Positions 35,552 to 48,286 of a stretch of 64,000 nucleotides of DNA are shown one piece after another. A model generated the notes under the pieces. That model was not told the origin of the DNA. It saw only the letters and a program-made list of their open reading frames with translations, and searched no databases. The stretch is from positions 6,014,001-6,078,000 of the forward strand of contig CP075493.1 of the NCBI GenBank assembly GCA_021613535.1, given 5' to 3'. The number at the start of each line of letters is the position of its first letter. The stretch's first letter is position 1. Both the position numbers and the translations under genes were made by a program. The DNA comes from Adineta vaga. Lineage: Eukaryota > Rotifera.

Positions 35552-38001
35552 ATGCCCGAAAAAATAATTCAAAGACATCTATTTTTATTCTTCTCCACTA
35601 TTTTTCATACTAATCTTCTCTATGCTAATTCACAACTAAAACACATCCATTTCATTCTGAGATTCCTCATCATATTTATCTCTCGATTGAACATTTCGTG
35701 AATAACGGAAAAATATATCCCATCTTTTTTCTTCATTCTTTTTCTCATCAATAAATTATTCGTTTTACCTCTTGCATTTGGATAAATATCATTTTCATTG
35801 ATTTGCATGAATAGGTTTCTCATTATGAAAGGTTTAATATCACATCCTGTGTTTTCTTCGTCTAAATTATCTTATGATTGACGCGATGCACCTTGATTTA
35901 GACATTTGAATGATAAATAAAATCATGCTTTCAATATCTATGAAGAAAAACACAAGACTTAATTTCGTACATCGTAGTTGTCATGTGATTATATAACTGT
36001 ATAATATTTCATACACTTATTCTTAAAAAGATAGTTTCTATCTCTATGAATATTTCAAAGAAGGACCAAGAGCCCATCGACCATACTAGACACTCATGAG
36101 ATAAGTTTTCTAAATTTTACATTCTCCTTAGATTCAGTATCATTTCGAATCTCAAATCTATATTCCTACCCCATCTGGTCCACTGCTGTAAAGTTTGATC
36201 AATTTTACTATTGAACATTCTCCAAGATATGGAAATAATACAAGTCAAAATTCTTTTTAAATCTACAGTTTTTTCTACTTACAAGAAGTTAACGATAGAT
36301 TCTTGTGTCAAATACCAAACGGAACAGATAGATAGTTATTTATATATTACCTTTGAATGGAATAATTCGGAATTATCTATTCACAACCATCGTAGAGTGC
36401 TCATTTTTTTATGCAAGGTAATATCTCCTATCTCTAGCATATTGGTCGTCATTAATATATTTTCCCGGATCCCCAAGTTGAATTTCAAATATGCTGTATA
36501 ACTTCTTCTCTTCTAAGAAACGATACAAAAGAGGTGGAAAAGAAGTTTCCGCTTAAGATCAAAGCACAGCTCAGATCGCTTGGGTATTTGATAGCTTTTT
36601 ACGATTTTTGATAAATACCAAATATTTTTACTGACTCTCATGATCATGATACTCGAAATCAGCGTCAGCCTTCGTAGCGACTCATCATCAAAACATAACA
36701 CCTACACTAGAGTGCAAAAACCATTGCCCTCTATACGTACTTTTTTTTGACAAGAGATCTTGAGAAATGTTTTGAAGTTTTTCTTGAAAAAGATATCAAA
36801 AATGATTTTAGACCAATATCTGTTTGCACAACATCAAAATAGTCGGAAGCAGCATCAGTTACAGAGAATGCTATCATGACGATATTCTATTTCGTGAGAA
36901 AACAGAGTAGAAGTTTCAATTACATTTTCATATAATCATTCAAAACTATCTCTTCAATTTGAGTTTCAAGACGACAATCTTGACTCGAATTTCACAAAAA
37001 TGCCTCTATTTCACTGAAATCGTCAAACGACAACAGAGTTTCTAGCTTTAACTAAGTTTACTCGCCGAAAAAATGGACGACATCATCAAATTGATATTAA
37101 GTGAACTTAAAGTTAATACATCAGAAATCATCTAATCTATAATAAAACATCCCACTTAAGAAAAAAATGATCAAAACTTCATCATTTGAACAGTTTTCCT
37201 CGTGCAATATTTGAGAAAACTAAATAAGTTAGTCTAAATAATTTTATCCAGTCGATAGCAATCAGATATTTCTGTCATAGACAATTCAAAGAAACACCGA
37301 ATCAGATAATTGTTTTGCTAATTTTGTAGTTCGTCCTATGCCTTATCTATCAGTATGTGTGATGATTATAATTAGCATACACATTCAAAGATATACATAA
37401 AATACTAAGGGCTAACACTTTTGCACCTGACTGTATATAGAACGACAGTTTATCACTGAAAAACTCAAAAATTGCACTTCTATACAATGCAGTACTTTTG
37501 AATTATATGTACTTTTCGTTTATGATTAACAAGAGAGAACAAAATAAAGTGTCTGTTCAATCCATTAATGAGTGTTGACTTCATACCTCAACGAAACCAA
37601 TATACGATAAAAATATAACAAAAACTGTAAACCACTATTGTTATTAATTCGCTTTAACCATTTTGGACTTAGTTCCATCTCTCCGGATTTAGATCAACAC
37701 CTTCATAGATAAATAATCGAATGAAATCTGAACTACAGTAAGATCTTGAAGACCAAAGCGAGAATGAATGTTTATTTCCGAAGTGTAGAATCTGGCCTTC
37801 TGTGCCAACGTACTGGAAGAAAGTTTTCCTCTTAGAATTATGTTTTAAAAAGAATGATTAGCTCTAAAGAAGTTTTTCTATGCGGAGAAGTAGAAAGAGA
37901 TTTTTGTTTTGTATTATGGATTGAATTCGTAATAGCTTTATCCTTTCCTTAAGTTTTATGAGAAACGTATTCCTTAAAAAAGGCATATTCGTTTATGATA
38001 A

Positions 38002-38216
38002 TAGCAAGAGAAATTTGTCTATTATTTTGTCTTCATTGAGGATTAATATTTATTTTGATGGCAGATTCGTCATTTTAGGTTTAATCAGGCAATGAAGAGC
38101 ACATAAAATAGTTTTGACTAGGGATCACCGATACTATAATTCGCAGTGAAAAACCAAAAGTTAGATAAAAATATATGCTGATGCAGAATAAGTGATACAG
38201 AAAAATTGTTACTAGT
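38002..38216 (+). repeat. Spacer repeat, copy 2
   Basis: Partner of 33167-33380 in the same orientation. See that entry for the comparison. Confidence 0.85.
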
Positions 38217-38568
38217 GTTTGTTTGTTCACACAAAGCTAAGATTATGGAACTGTAGTTTAAAGTGTTTTTCTACTTAAAATGTGTCGATCTGCAAGAAAA
38301 ATTCACTTCTCTATATACAGGACGACCATGAAGCTGGTGAATGATTTCTATCATGTTTATCATTCAAAGCGATATCTTTCACGAACCTCCTAACCTTCTT
38401 CAAAATTATTATTTGAAATGAGTATGGGATATGCGTCCACAGTTTTCGATTTCATACAAACTAAATAACTGATTTAGAGCAGTATATGAGATATCGAGTA
38501 AAGGGCAATTGGTAGAAACTGGTAATAGCATCAGATCTGACACCTCATCAGTTTAAGTAATAAAATGT

Positions 38569-38645
38569 TATACATCTGGAATAAATTTCAAATTTAGTTC
38601 ACATATCTGACACTTCTTTAGAATGTAAAATAAATAAAAGTGCAT
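38569..38645 (-). repeat. HD-PTP-like fragment, spacer 2 (diverged)
   Basis: Third, most diverged relative of the 49026-49107 stretch. CTGGAATAAATTTCAA and TTTAGAATGTAAA are retained, with more changes between them than in spacers 1 and 3. Confidence 0.5.
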
Positions 38646-38868
38646 CTTACTCTAATGGCTTTGGCAAAATTTTCGCTTGACGGACTTACCTAATATGATA
38701 CAATATATGAGTAATAATTTTGATCAATAAAGAGAAAAAGTACAAACGATAGAGAGATTAGAGAAAAAATGACATTAGCCAATAATGTTAATTTCTTCAA
38801 GGTTATCAGCTAAAATCAAGAGAAAAAGTCATGAATATCGTCGAAAAAAATAAGGTAGGAGCATACGG

Positions 38869-38876
38869 TATATAAA
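38869..38876 (+). promoter_or_regulatory. TATA box of array copy D
   Basis: TATATAAA followed by CTGGTGATTTTCATACATG, 83 bases before the ATG, as in the other copies. Confidence 0.75.
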
Positions 38877-38951
38877 CTGGTGATTTTCATACATGATTAT
38901 ACATTCGTTTTCATTTTTTCCTTTGAATATCCCCTCGTCAAAACTATAAGG

Positions 38952-39904
38952 ATGTACGCTCCTCCACCAGCTGTTGCTCCCGGCGGTGCTGCCAGGTTAG
39001 TGAACGAATCTTCAGATTTCAGCACTTTCATATCTTGCAATTTTTCTGCTGAATAGAACCGGTTTAGCTGCCAGTGGCCCAATTTTAGCTATCTGCTGTC
39101 TCTTATTTATCCTGTTCTTGATCGCATCAACAATCGTTCTTGCATTAATTCCTGTGTATCTCTCAACACGCGATAGCACTGCGAGTAAGAATATCGTTTA
39201 TGACAACATCTATTCAATTGTGATGCATTGTACTACTTTTATTTAGCTGGTAAAAGTCCAAGCTATCTTCTCACTGCAGACCCTACCGGCTTTCCAGACA
39301 ATAATGGTAAACGTGCCACCGCCTACGAAAGCTTCGATGCAGATCATGATTTAAATTCAGAATCATGTACAAATACCGCTAATGCAGTAAATATATTTGA
39401 ATATAAAAATACACAATCAAGATTTTTCTTAAAAATACATATTTTTTTTATAGGTAACATCTAAACTGAGTTTGTCAAGTGGTGCTTTTCTTGTAGATCA
39501 GTGTAGAACTGCATCTAGTGCACGTAAGCGACGAGGATTGTAAGTATTGAAAAGTATATTCACGAATTAAATGTATGACTTATTTTAATATTTCTAGTGG
39601 TCTCTTACGAGAAGCACGTACCAATAATGGTGTAAAACTTTTTTGCAAAGTTCGTTTCAACTATGCAAAATGTGGAAGATGTAGTGCTACGTCATTTCTC
39701 CAAAGCATTTCAACTTTCATCATCACAGTTTTACAAACTCTTCAAATTCGTGGGGACTCTGTAACACTAAGAGTAACGTATTCGTGTAAACTAACTCTCT
39801 CAGGTAAGTTCTATATATGATATGTACAATACATAACTTTTGCTCTTTTAGATGCTGGTTATCCTACATCTACTAGTGGGATCACTGGAAAAGTCCTTGG
39901 TTAA
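38952..39904 (+). CDS. Array copy D: single-pass membrane protein of unknown family
   Basis: Six exons: 38952-38995, 39057-39184, 39247-39386, 39454-39539, 39598-39803, 39852-39904; 218 residues. Same plan as copy A: MYAPPPAVAPGGAAR, hydrophobic anchor with ICC, basic site NGKR in exon 3, ARKRRG in exon 4, and the Cys motifs FCKVRF, KCGRC and SCKLTLS in exon 5. Exon 3 is the most variable part (DPTGFPDNNGKRAT) and gains an extra Cys (SESCTNT). Exon 4 is one codon shorter than in the other copies. Exons 1-2 are almost identical to the other copies while exons 3-5 differ at many positions. Confidence 0.75.
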
Positions 39905-42110
39905 ACGCCCGAAAAAAGCAACTCAGAGACATTTATTTTCATTCTTCCACAATATTTCTCATACTAATCTTCTCTATACTAATCCGCAACCAAAACAAAT
40001 CCATTTCACTCTGAAATTATTCATCACATTTATCTTTCGATTGAATATTTCGTGGAATAAATATGGTTTTTTTCTTTTTCTTGCCAATGAAAACTTTTAT
40101 CCATTCTTTTTCGCTTCAATAAATCATTCGTTTTATGTCGTATAGTGGGCTAAATATCATTTTCATTGATTTGCATGAATAATTTTATGATTATGACACA
40201 TTTTATATCACGTCTTTTGTTTTCTTTGTCTTCATACTATTATAGTTAACGCATTATACACATTGATTTAGACGTTTGAGTGATTAATAAAAACATGACT
40301 TAATTTCGTTTTTCGTATAGAGTATCTAAGTATTCTTGTCACTATTGATTGTCATTTGATTATATGCTCCTATAATATTTCGTGCACTTATTCTTATAAA
40401 GATATTTTCAATCTCAATGAATATTTGAGAGAGGCCCCATCGACCATAGGAGACACTCGTGAAAAGAGTTTTTTAAATTTTACATTCTCATTAGATTCAG
40501 TATCATTTGAAAGCCCAAATTCAAATTCCTACTAGATTTGGTCCAATTGCTGAAGAGTTCGATCAATTTTACTCTTCAACATTCTCCACGATATGTAAAT
40601 AATGCAACTGAAAATTTTCTTCAAATGTTTTAGCTTCTGCTATTTGCAAGAAGTTAACGATACTTTCTTGTTTCATGTGCCGAACAAAGTAGTGTGGAAA
40701 GCTAGAACAAAGATAGTTATTTATATTCGAATAGAATAATTCAGAATTATTTATTCACAACCATTGAGGATTGCGTATTTTTTATGTGATATAACCTATG
40801 TCTAGAAAATCTTCGTAAAGAATGCGCTAGCTAAAATAAAGATTTTTTTGCACTTTTCAGGACTTCGAATGTGATAGATTCACATCGTTTACAACAGTAT
40901 GTAGGAAACAAGATAGATATGGTATTTTGTAGAGCAAGCTTCCTTCTACAAACTGGCATATAAAACTACCATCTTGAATTTAAATTAAGAAAATTATAAT
41001 CAGAATTCAAACTAATAGGCTTTGTAAAAATGTAATTTTTGTCTTCATCAAAGATTCGTGTCTTATTACTTCATTTCAATAGAGCAAAAACTTCTGAACA
41101 CATATTCAGAAAAAGTATCACATTCTGCTTCTAACTCACTTTTTTTTCATTCTCTTCAGTTACGTCTAAATGAAAGAAAACTACTAGCACATTCTGTACG
41201 AAGACTTTCTCTAGCATATTAGTCGTCGTTTTTGTATTTTCTCGGATCCCCACATTGAATTTCAGATATGTTGTACAACTTCTTCTCTTCTAAGAAACGA
41301 TACAAAAGAGTGTTGGAAAATAAGTTTCCGCTTGATATCTAACTTGGTTCACATTGTTATGGTATTTGATGGATTTTTACGATTTCTGATAAAAGCCAAA
41401 TATTTCTACTGACTTTCATGATCATGATATCCGAAGTTTCGAATCTCATTTTTTGTATTATTGATTGAATGCGTTCTAGCTTTATTCCTTCGTTAAGTTT
41501 TTTGAAAAACTGGTTCGTTAAAAAGCGCACATTTGTTTTAATCTGATGATGAAGAGCATATAACAATTTTTTTACAAGTTATTGTCAACACTATAATTCG
41601 CATTGAAAAACCAACAGTTAGACCCAAATATATGTTGATGTAGTTCAAAGTATTTTTCTGATTAAAATGTGTCGATCTGTGAGAAAAAATCAGTTCTCTG
41701 ATATACAGGACGACTATGAAGCCGGTGAATGATTTCAAGCAATAGGCAATTCATAGAAACCAGTAAGAATCTGAAATCTGACATCTCATCTGTTTAAGTA
41801 ACAAAATAGTATACTTCTGGAATAAATTTCAATTATTTAGTTGAATTATCTTTCATTTCTCTAGAATGTAAAGTAAATATATGTGCAACATACTCTGATG
41901 TTATTTCGGAATTTTCTTTCAGTAGGCTTGCCTAATATGATAGAATATATGAGTAATGATTCTGATCAATCAAAAGAAAAAATATAAACGATAGAGAGAC
42001 TAATGAAAAAATGATGGTAGTCAAGAACGGTAATTTCTTCAAGGTTATCAGCTAAAATCAAGAGAAAAAATCATGGACATCGCCGAGAAAAATAAGGTGA
42101 GAGAAAACGG
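39905..42110. other. Array spacer 3 (between copies D and E)
   Basis: About 2.2 kb. It has a diverged 3' UTR block, an interrupted version of the decayed coding-like piece at about 41215-41320, an HD-PTP-like piece at about 41809-41886 and the conserved promoter block. No intact gene is seen. Confidence 0.6.
41809..41886 (-). repeat. HD-PTP exon/intron-like fragment, spacer 3
   Basis: Nearly identical to the spacer 1 fragment (33603-33680) and so also related to HD-PTP 49026-49107. It lies at the same distance upstream of the TATA box as in spacer 1, so it belongs to the duplicated unit. Confidence 0.7.
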
Positions 42111-42118
42111 TATATAAA
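42111..42118 (+). promoter_or_regulatory. TATA box of array copy E
   Basis: TATATAAA followed by CTGGTGATTTTCATACATG, 83 bases before the ATG. Confidence 0.75.
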
Positions 42119-42193
42119 CTGGTGATTTTCATACATGATCATACATTCGTTTTCACTTTTTCCTTTGAATATTACCTCGTCGAAACTACAAGG

Positions 42194-43151
42194 ATGTACG
42201 CTCCTCCACCAGCTGTTGCTCCCGGTGGTGCTGGCAGGTTAGTGAACGAATCTTCACATTTCAGTACTTTCATATGTTGCAATCTTTATGTTGAATAGAA
42301 GTGGCTTGGCTGCCAGTGGTCCAATTTTGGCTATCTGCTGTCTCTTATTTATCCTGTTCTTGATTGCATCAACAATCGTTCTTGCATTAATTCCTGTGTA
42401 TCTTTCAACACGCGATATCACTGCGAGTAAGAACAACGTTTATGAGAAAATCTATTGAATTGTGATGTATTGTACTATTTTCATTTAGCTGGTAAAAGTC
42501 CAAGTTATCTTCTCACTGCAGACCCTACCGCCATTACAGATACTAGTGGTAAGCGCGCTGACTACTCAAGCTTCGATGCAGATCAAGAGTTAGATTCAGA
42601 TTCACGTACAAATACCGCCAATGCAGTAAATATATTTGAATATATAATCACATAATCAAGATTTTTCTTAAAAATTCATATTCTTTTATAGGTAATATCT
42701 AAATTGAGTTTGTCAAGTGGTGCATTTCTTGTAGATCAGTGTAGAACTGCATATACTACTTCACGTAAACGACGAGGATTGTAAGTATTGAAAAGTATAT
42801 TGGGAGATACAATGTATGACTTGTTCTAAAATTTCTAGTGGCATCTTACGAGAAGCTCGTGCTACTAATGGTGTAAAACTCTTTTGCAAAGTTCGTTTCA
42901 ATTATGCAAAATGTGGAAGATGTGTTTCTACGTCGTATCTCCAAAGCATTTCAACTTTCTTCTTCACAGCTACACAAAGTATTAAAATTTCTGGTGAATC
43001 ATCAGTTCCAAAGCGAATATTCACATATTCGTGTAAACTCACTCTCTCAGGTAAGTTTTATGTTTAATATGTACAGTACAAAACTTTCGCTCTTTTAGAT
43101 GCTGGGTATCCAACATCTACTAGCGGATTCACTGGAGCAGTGTCTGGTTAA
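42194..43151 (+). CDS. Array copy E: single-pass membrane protein of unknown family
   Basis: Six exons: 42194-42237, 42299-42426, 42489-42625, 42692-42780, 42839-43050, 43099-43151; 220 residues. N-terminus MYAPPPAVAPGGAGR, membrane anchor, basic site SGKR in exon 3, SRKRRG in exon 4, Cys motifs FCKVRF, KCGRC and SCKLTLS, C-terminus TSGFTGAVSG. Exons 3-6, their introns and the 3' UTR are almost identical to copy C of the fusion gene, which points to a recent duplication or gene conversion. Copy E keeps its own exons 1-2 and promoter, so it shows what copy C looked like before the fusion. Confidence 0.75.
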
Positions 43152-44554
43152 ATGCCCGAAAAAACAATTCAAAGACATCTATTTTTATTCTTCTCCACTA
43201 TTTTTCATACTAATCTTCTCTATGCTAATTCACAACTAAAACACATCCATTTCATACTGAAATTCCTCATCATATTTATCTCTCGATTGAACATTTCGTG
43301 AATAACGGAAAAATATATCCCATCTTTTTTCTTCATTCTTTTTCTCATCAATAAATTATTCATTTTACCTCTTGCATTTGGATAAATATAATTTTCATTG
43401 ATTTGCATGAATAAGTTTCTCATTATGAAAGGTTTAATGTCACGTCCTGTGTTTTCTTGGTCTATATTCTATTATGATTGACGCGATGCACCTTAATTTA
43501 GACATTTGAATGATGAATAAAACCATGCTTTCAATATCTATGAAGAAAAACACAAGACTTAATTTCGTTTTTCATATAGTGTATTTAGGTGTTCTTATCA
43601 GTATCAATTATCATTTGGTTGTATGTTTATTCAATATTTCTTATACTGAACCTCAGGGACATTCTCCATTCGATTGAATAAATAATGAGAAAGAGTAGAT
43701 AGAAATAAGAAAACAATATTGTCTGAATTATAATGCAAATTCAATGTGTCAAAGATGTGTATCAAATTCTTTTGCAATTTGACTATTTTTTATGATAGAA
43801 AATAACCATATTAAGTCATTTCGACCAGAAATAAAGTTTTAATAGGAGAAATTTAGTGTGCTAGAGTAGATTCAGCAAAATAGATGTTTTGTATTCTTTT
43901 GTCGAAAAATTAATCCATTTGAAAACAAAATATAGGTTTTTCTTTGTATATCTTCTGATCGTGAATATGTTACTAAAGAAGAATGTATTTCAATATACGT
44001 TTGATTTCTAAAGCTTTTATTTGTACTGACAATCTATCGTCAGAATACCGTGATAATTTATCAGTTACATTCTATTGCGTTTTTCTCTCTCATTTTTCTA
44101 ATGAGTATGAAGATAGAAGAACGCATGAAATCATTAATAACGAGGTGTAGAAGCAATTAATATACGTATTTCATGCGAAAATAAAAAATTTCATTGATAA
44201 ATGCAAGAAAAACACATTCAAACCGTGTCAAATACATTCAGCATTCAAGGTTGAATATTCAACTGACGAAACTACATGTTCATCAGTGTATCTATGTACA
44301 TTATATAGAAATTGTAATTTTTGGAATAGAATACAAAAAGTTATTTAAGATTAACCTCTTTCATTTACTGCTTTCTGTTAGGTTGTCATCAACTTACTGA
44401 TAAAATCTATCAAAAGAAAGGTGATAAAAGAAAAAATTGTTTACAAAAAAATACAATGAGAAAGAAAGCATACATTTATATCACGTTTACACATAAAAGA
44501 ATAAAAAGTAGAAAGAGATTGTGAGGGCAAAAATAATAATAAAAAAAAATACAT
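43152..44554. other. Intergenic region after the array
   Basis: Begins with the array 3' UTR block (to about 43640), after which array similarity ends. The remaining 0.9 kb is AT-rich with no recognisable gene and runs into the 3' end of the hexokinase gene, which points toward it. Confidence 0.5.
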
Positions 44555-46720
44555 CTAGTTAATTAAACTTTTGGTTAATGTTTCATAATCAACTGTTTCT
44601 TTGTCATGTTCAACAAATATTCCTGAGAAATTTCGTTCGGCAACACAAGCTACCATTGCTGCACCTTTGCCACTACCTAGAAGGAATTTATAGATTTGTC
44701 AGATATCTAAGAATAAGGCACTTACCATCATCAGACAATGCCAATTTGAACTAGAATAAAATCAAGTAATAAATAAGATCATCTCAAAACATTTCACCAG
44801 AGATATTCTAGTGTAATATTTAGTTAGTTCAATACCTTTATATCTTTGTTGACTAATGTTTCCATGCATCGTTCCATATTACGTTTAAATCGTGGATGAT
44901 ATCGATAGAGTGATCCATCAACACCAACTGTAATGTTCTTTTTACCAATACGATTGATCAATACTGCCAAACCTTTTTGAAATAGATGAATGTACCCAAA
45001 TAATTCAAAAGTAAAATGATACATACCAGCACCAGCTAATCGTGCAGCTCTTTTTGATACTTGTCGACAGATATGTTGAACGATAGCACAATCATCGTAT
45101 GTTGGATTTCGAATACCAATATCTTCGAGTACTCGTCGTGTATTAGAAAATTTAATACCTAAAATAAAAGTTTATTCTCATTATCATTCAATGTATTCTC
45201 AATGATTACCTTCATCTGTTTCGACAGTTGAAACAAATTTAGTATAGAAACCACCACGATTATAAAGTGGCGTTTTATAATCACTATATGTATCTCGATG
45301 ACCAAGAAAAAGTAATTCATGTTGAAGTAAATCTAAAATAATGAGTCGTACGATTTCACCCATATACATTCCTGAAATCATTTTTTCGAAACTAAACGAA
45401 AGAAAGAAACAGAGAATTTCTAAGAGAAAGATCAACGGAATGATTTACATCTGTTTGCCAGGATTTATCGATGAAATATCAACTTCTTCATCATATTTTG
45501 TTCGTATATTTTTCAAACGACCATTATCACCAAAAGCACCCCATTCCATGTTAATAATAACTTGTTTTGGTTCATTATAATCTCCGTTCCATGTACCTAC
45601 TTTATCTAGATTTTCAATATAACATGCATTTGTTCCTGTTCCTAATATAAGACCAATAGCTGTTGATGGATCTTTATATGCACATGCCATTAATGTTCCC
45701 ACTGTATCATTGACTAAAGCAACACATTTTGCATTGATACCCTAGAGAAAGAAATTGAGTATGGATAGGTTTGTTAATGCAAAGAATAATTTGAGTTTCT
45801 GTTTTGTCTCATACTATATTATCTTACCTTTTCAGTAATTGCTTCTTGTAAAAGTTTCACGACATCTTCATTAACAACACCAGAACAACTGAAACCTTTA
45901 GTCCATGCTGTTAATCTAGCAGATGCTAAACCTTCTTGTTTACAAGGAAATGAAAATGTAAAACCTGAGGAGAAAAAACACATGTTTAATTTATCTTCTA
46001 ATTGAACTTTTATTAAGTAGTCATACCTAATGGATAACATATTCCTGAATGTAGTATGTTTTCTTTTGCCATAAATTCTGCTAAACATTCAGCTAAATGT
46101 CGAAATAACTAAATTAATCAAAAATACATTAAGAATTTTTCTGTATCAATAAACTAATTATATCAATTACATGTTTTCCATCGCCAATCATAATTGATTG
46201 TGGAATAACAAAAATTTTCGATGTCAATTCAATTTTTGCATTACCACGTAAATCAATTAATAGAACACGAAAATTTGTTCCACCTAAGTCTAATGCAAGA
46301 ACTTGACCCATTTCTGTACCATTTGGAATGTTTCGTACATATGTAGGAAACATTTTTACGTTGGCTTGTTTATGTGTAGTAGGAGAAAGACCAGCACTCA
46401 TTTCTTCTTCTAATATATGCATGATATGTATCAATTGTTCATCCGAAATTTTTAATGAATCAAGTACTTTCTCAATCTAAATTTAAAATAAAATTTTTTC
46501 TACTAGTGTAAATTGAAACATGTTCCATTATATCATTTACCTGGTCATTGAGTTCAGGATGTCGATGCCGTTTTATAAGATGTTTCTCTGGTGCAGCTAC
46601 ACGATAACCAGCATATACTGCAGTACCAATAACACAAGTTGTGACAAGGCCATATGCAGCTTTTCGAACTAATGATGTTATTGAATCATGCGGTAGCGTG
46701 TGAACGAAATCGAGTGTCAT
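44555..46720 (-). CDS. Hexokinase, single catalytic unit with N-terminal hydrophobic segment
   Basis: Ten exons: 46720-46541, 46476-46171, 46108-46027, 45964-45828, 45741-45449, 45391-45210, 45158-45027, 44972-44836, 44750-44726, 44676-44555; 531 residues. It phosphorylates glucose at C6 at the entry to glycolysis. Motifs in order: ATP phosphate-binding [11 protein letters not shown], sugar-binding LGFTFSFPC, catalytic Asp247 in [20 protein letters not shown], and the C-terminal DGSGKGAA nucleotide-binding loop. This is the 50-kDa single-domain type, not the duplicated 100-kDa vertebrate type. A hydrophobic stretch at about 21-43 precedes the catalytic part. It is longer than the mitochondrial-binding peptide of vertebrate HK1/2 and may be a true membrane anchor (inference). 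One exon is only 25 bases. Confidence 0.93.
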
Positions 46721-48286
46721 AGTTTATAGCTAAAAATACAATAATAATAATAATAAATAAAGTTAGTTAATGAAATCATCACATATATATATATATATAA
46801 TCAATCATGATTCAATAGAGAAAAACAATTCATAATGAATAATGAAGTAGTATCTATTTATTCATATGTATCTATATCTATACGTATTAGAAAGAGAGAA
46901 AGATCAAGTGATCAAATAAACTGAAATGGACTGATCTATGTGTATACTAAGTGACGAAAGAACCATACATAGACAACTAATTTTTATCATTCTGTTATTT
47001 TAAACTTTTAAGTACACAATATCGCCTGTGAAATCAAGTAGAGAGGTGTGTACATCACAGAGACGTATGTGTGTTATACAGACAAGTCATTGTCATATAA
47101 CATTCGATCGTATTGATGTCTGACAATGAAAAGAGAAAAACAAATAATGTTAAGTTCAATCACACCTTCGTCCGTAATGTTCTATTGCGCAGTATTATTT
47201 TATTCATGTGATATGTGTATAAACTAGTGCACACTATTGTCTGTTACAAAAGTATCAATGTTCATAATTAATGGTCGATAAAATTAGTACTCTTTAAATA
47301 TAAACATATGTGAGATTTAACGATCCGTTACGTAAAGCTATTAGTATTCATAGTAGATAACAGTTTTTATGGAAAATATGGTATTTCATATCACATAACA
47401 TTAACAACTAGTATTCCTCAACAGCAATATCAATTCAAGACGGACTATATCTATTCACTAAGCAGCCTCGTAATCGGTTATCTGTGGATGTTAGTCTTAG
47501 ACAGTTATTAATTGTTTACACATACACAAAGTATATGATAAAAAGTCGCTATAATTCTGAAAAAATATGAACACACAGATGTAGCCTCCCAAGATTTTAA
47601 ACACATTAAACACAACTGTTAGGAAGACAATACCGTACAAACAAATAACATTTTAAGCAAAAAGTCATTGCTTCATTCTAAATTAACTAACTCAAATCGA
47701 CAAAGGAAGAACTGCAGTTCAGTTCATCTAGGTTACCAAATTAGAAGTGAAAAGTACATCTTCGTCACAAATTAATATACAACATTTCAAAATCAAAGAT
47801 TAAGGAGATTAAGTTGTATATGCAATAAGTACCACATTTACTTCGTTTTAATAGAGATTAAAGCTAGAATAAAGAGCATAAACAATATGGTATTAAACTT
47901 CTGCGTTCCAAAATATCATTGTGAACTCAACTGTATTGAAGGAATGGATATCAATCTCACCCATACGGAATATACAAAATAAAGGACTTCAAGCTGCATC
48001 AATCATATCAAGACATTCATGTTCGATACGAATCCCGATATGTGTGAAGTAGAAAAATTGTATGACTAAAATTTGTTAACTTATTTTTTGTACAACTAGC
48101 AGCATTGTTTAACACAAATTAAAAAGTGTAAGTTTCAAAGCGAGAAAAAAGGCAGATTTTTACGTTATAATAGATTTAATCAATAAATATATTTCGATCA
48201 AAGTAAAATGCAGTGAAAAAAAGAAGAAGAAGAACAAACGATCATCGTATTCACAAATTATTTGATAGGAATAAATAAAATAATAA
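46721..48286. other. Intergenic region between hexokinase and HD-PTP genes
   Basis: Both flanking genes are on the minus strand, so the hexokinase promoter and the HD-PTP 3' UTR lie here. A TA microsatellite is at about 46783-46800. The remaining 1.4 kb shows no coding exon or RNA gene that I can recognise. Confidence 0.5.

Larger units (their letters stand above)
35552..38868. other. Array spacer 2 (between the B-C fusion and copy D)
   Basis: About 3.3 kb. The 3' UTR block matches those after A and E. Then come a diverged copy of the decayed coding-like piece, about 1 kb of unique AT-rich sequence, the 214-base spacer repeat at 38002-38216, a diverged HD-PTP-like piece at about 38569-38645 and the conserved promoter block. 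No intact gene is seen. Confidence 0.6.
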
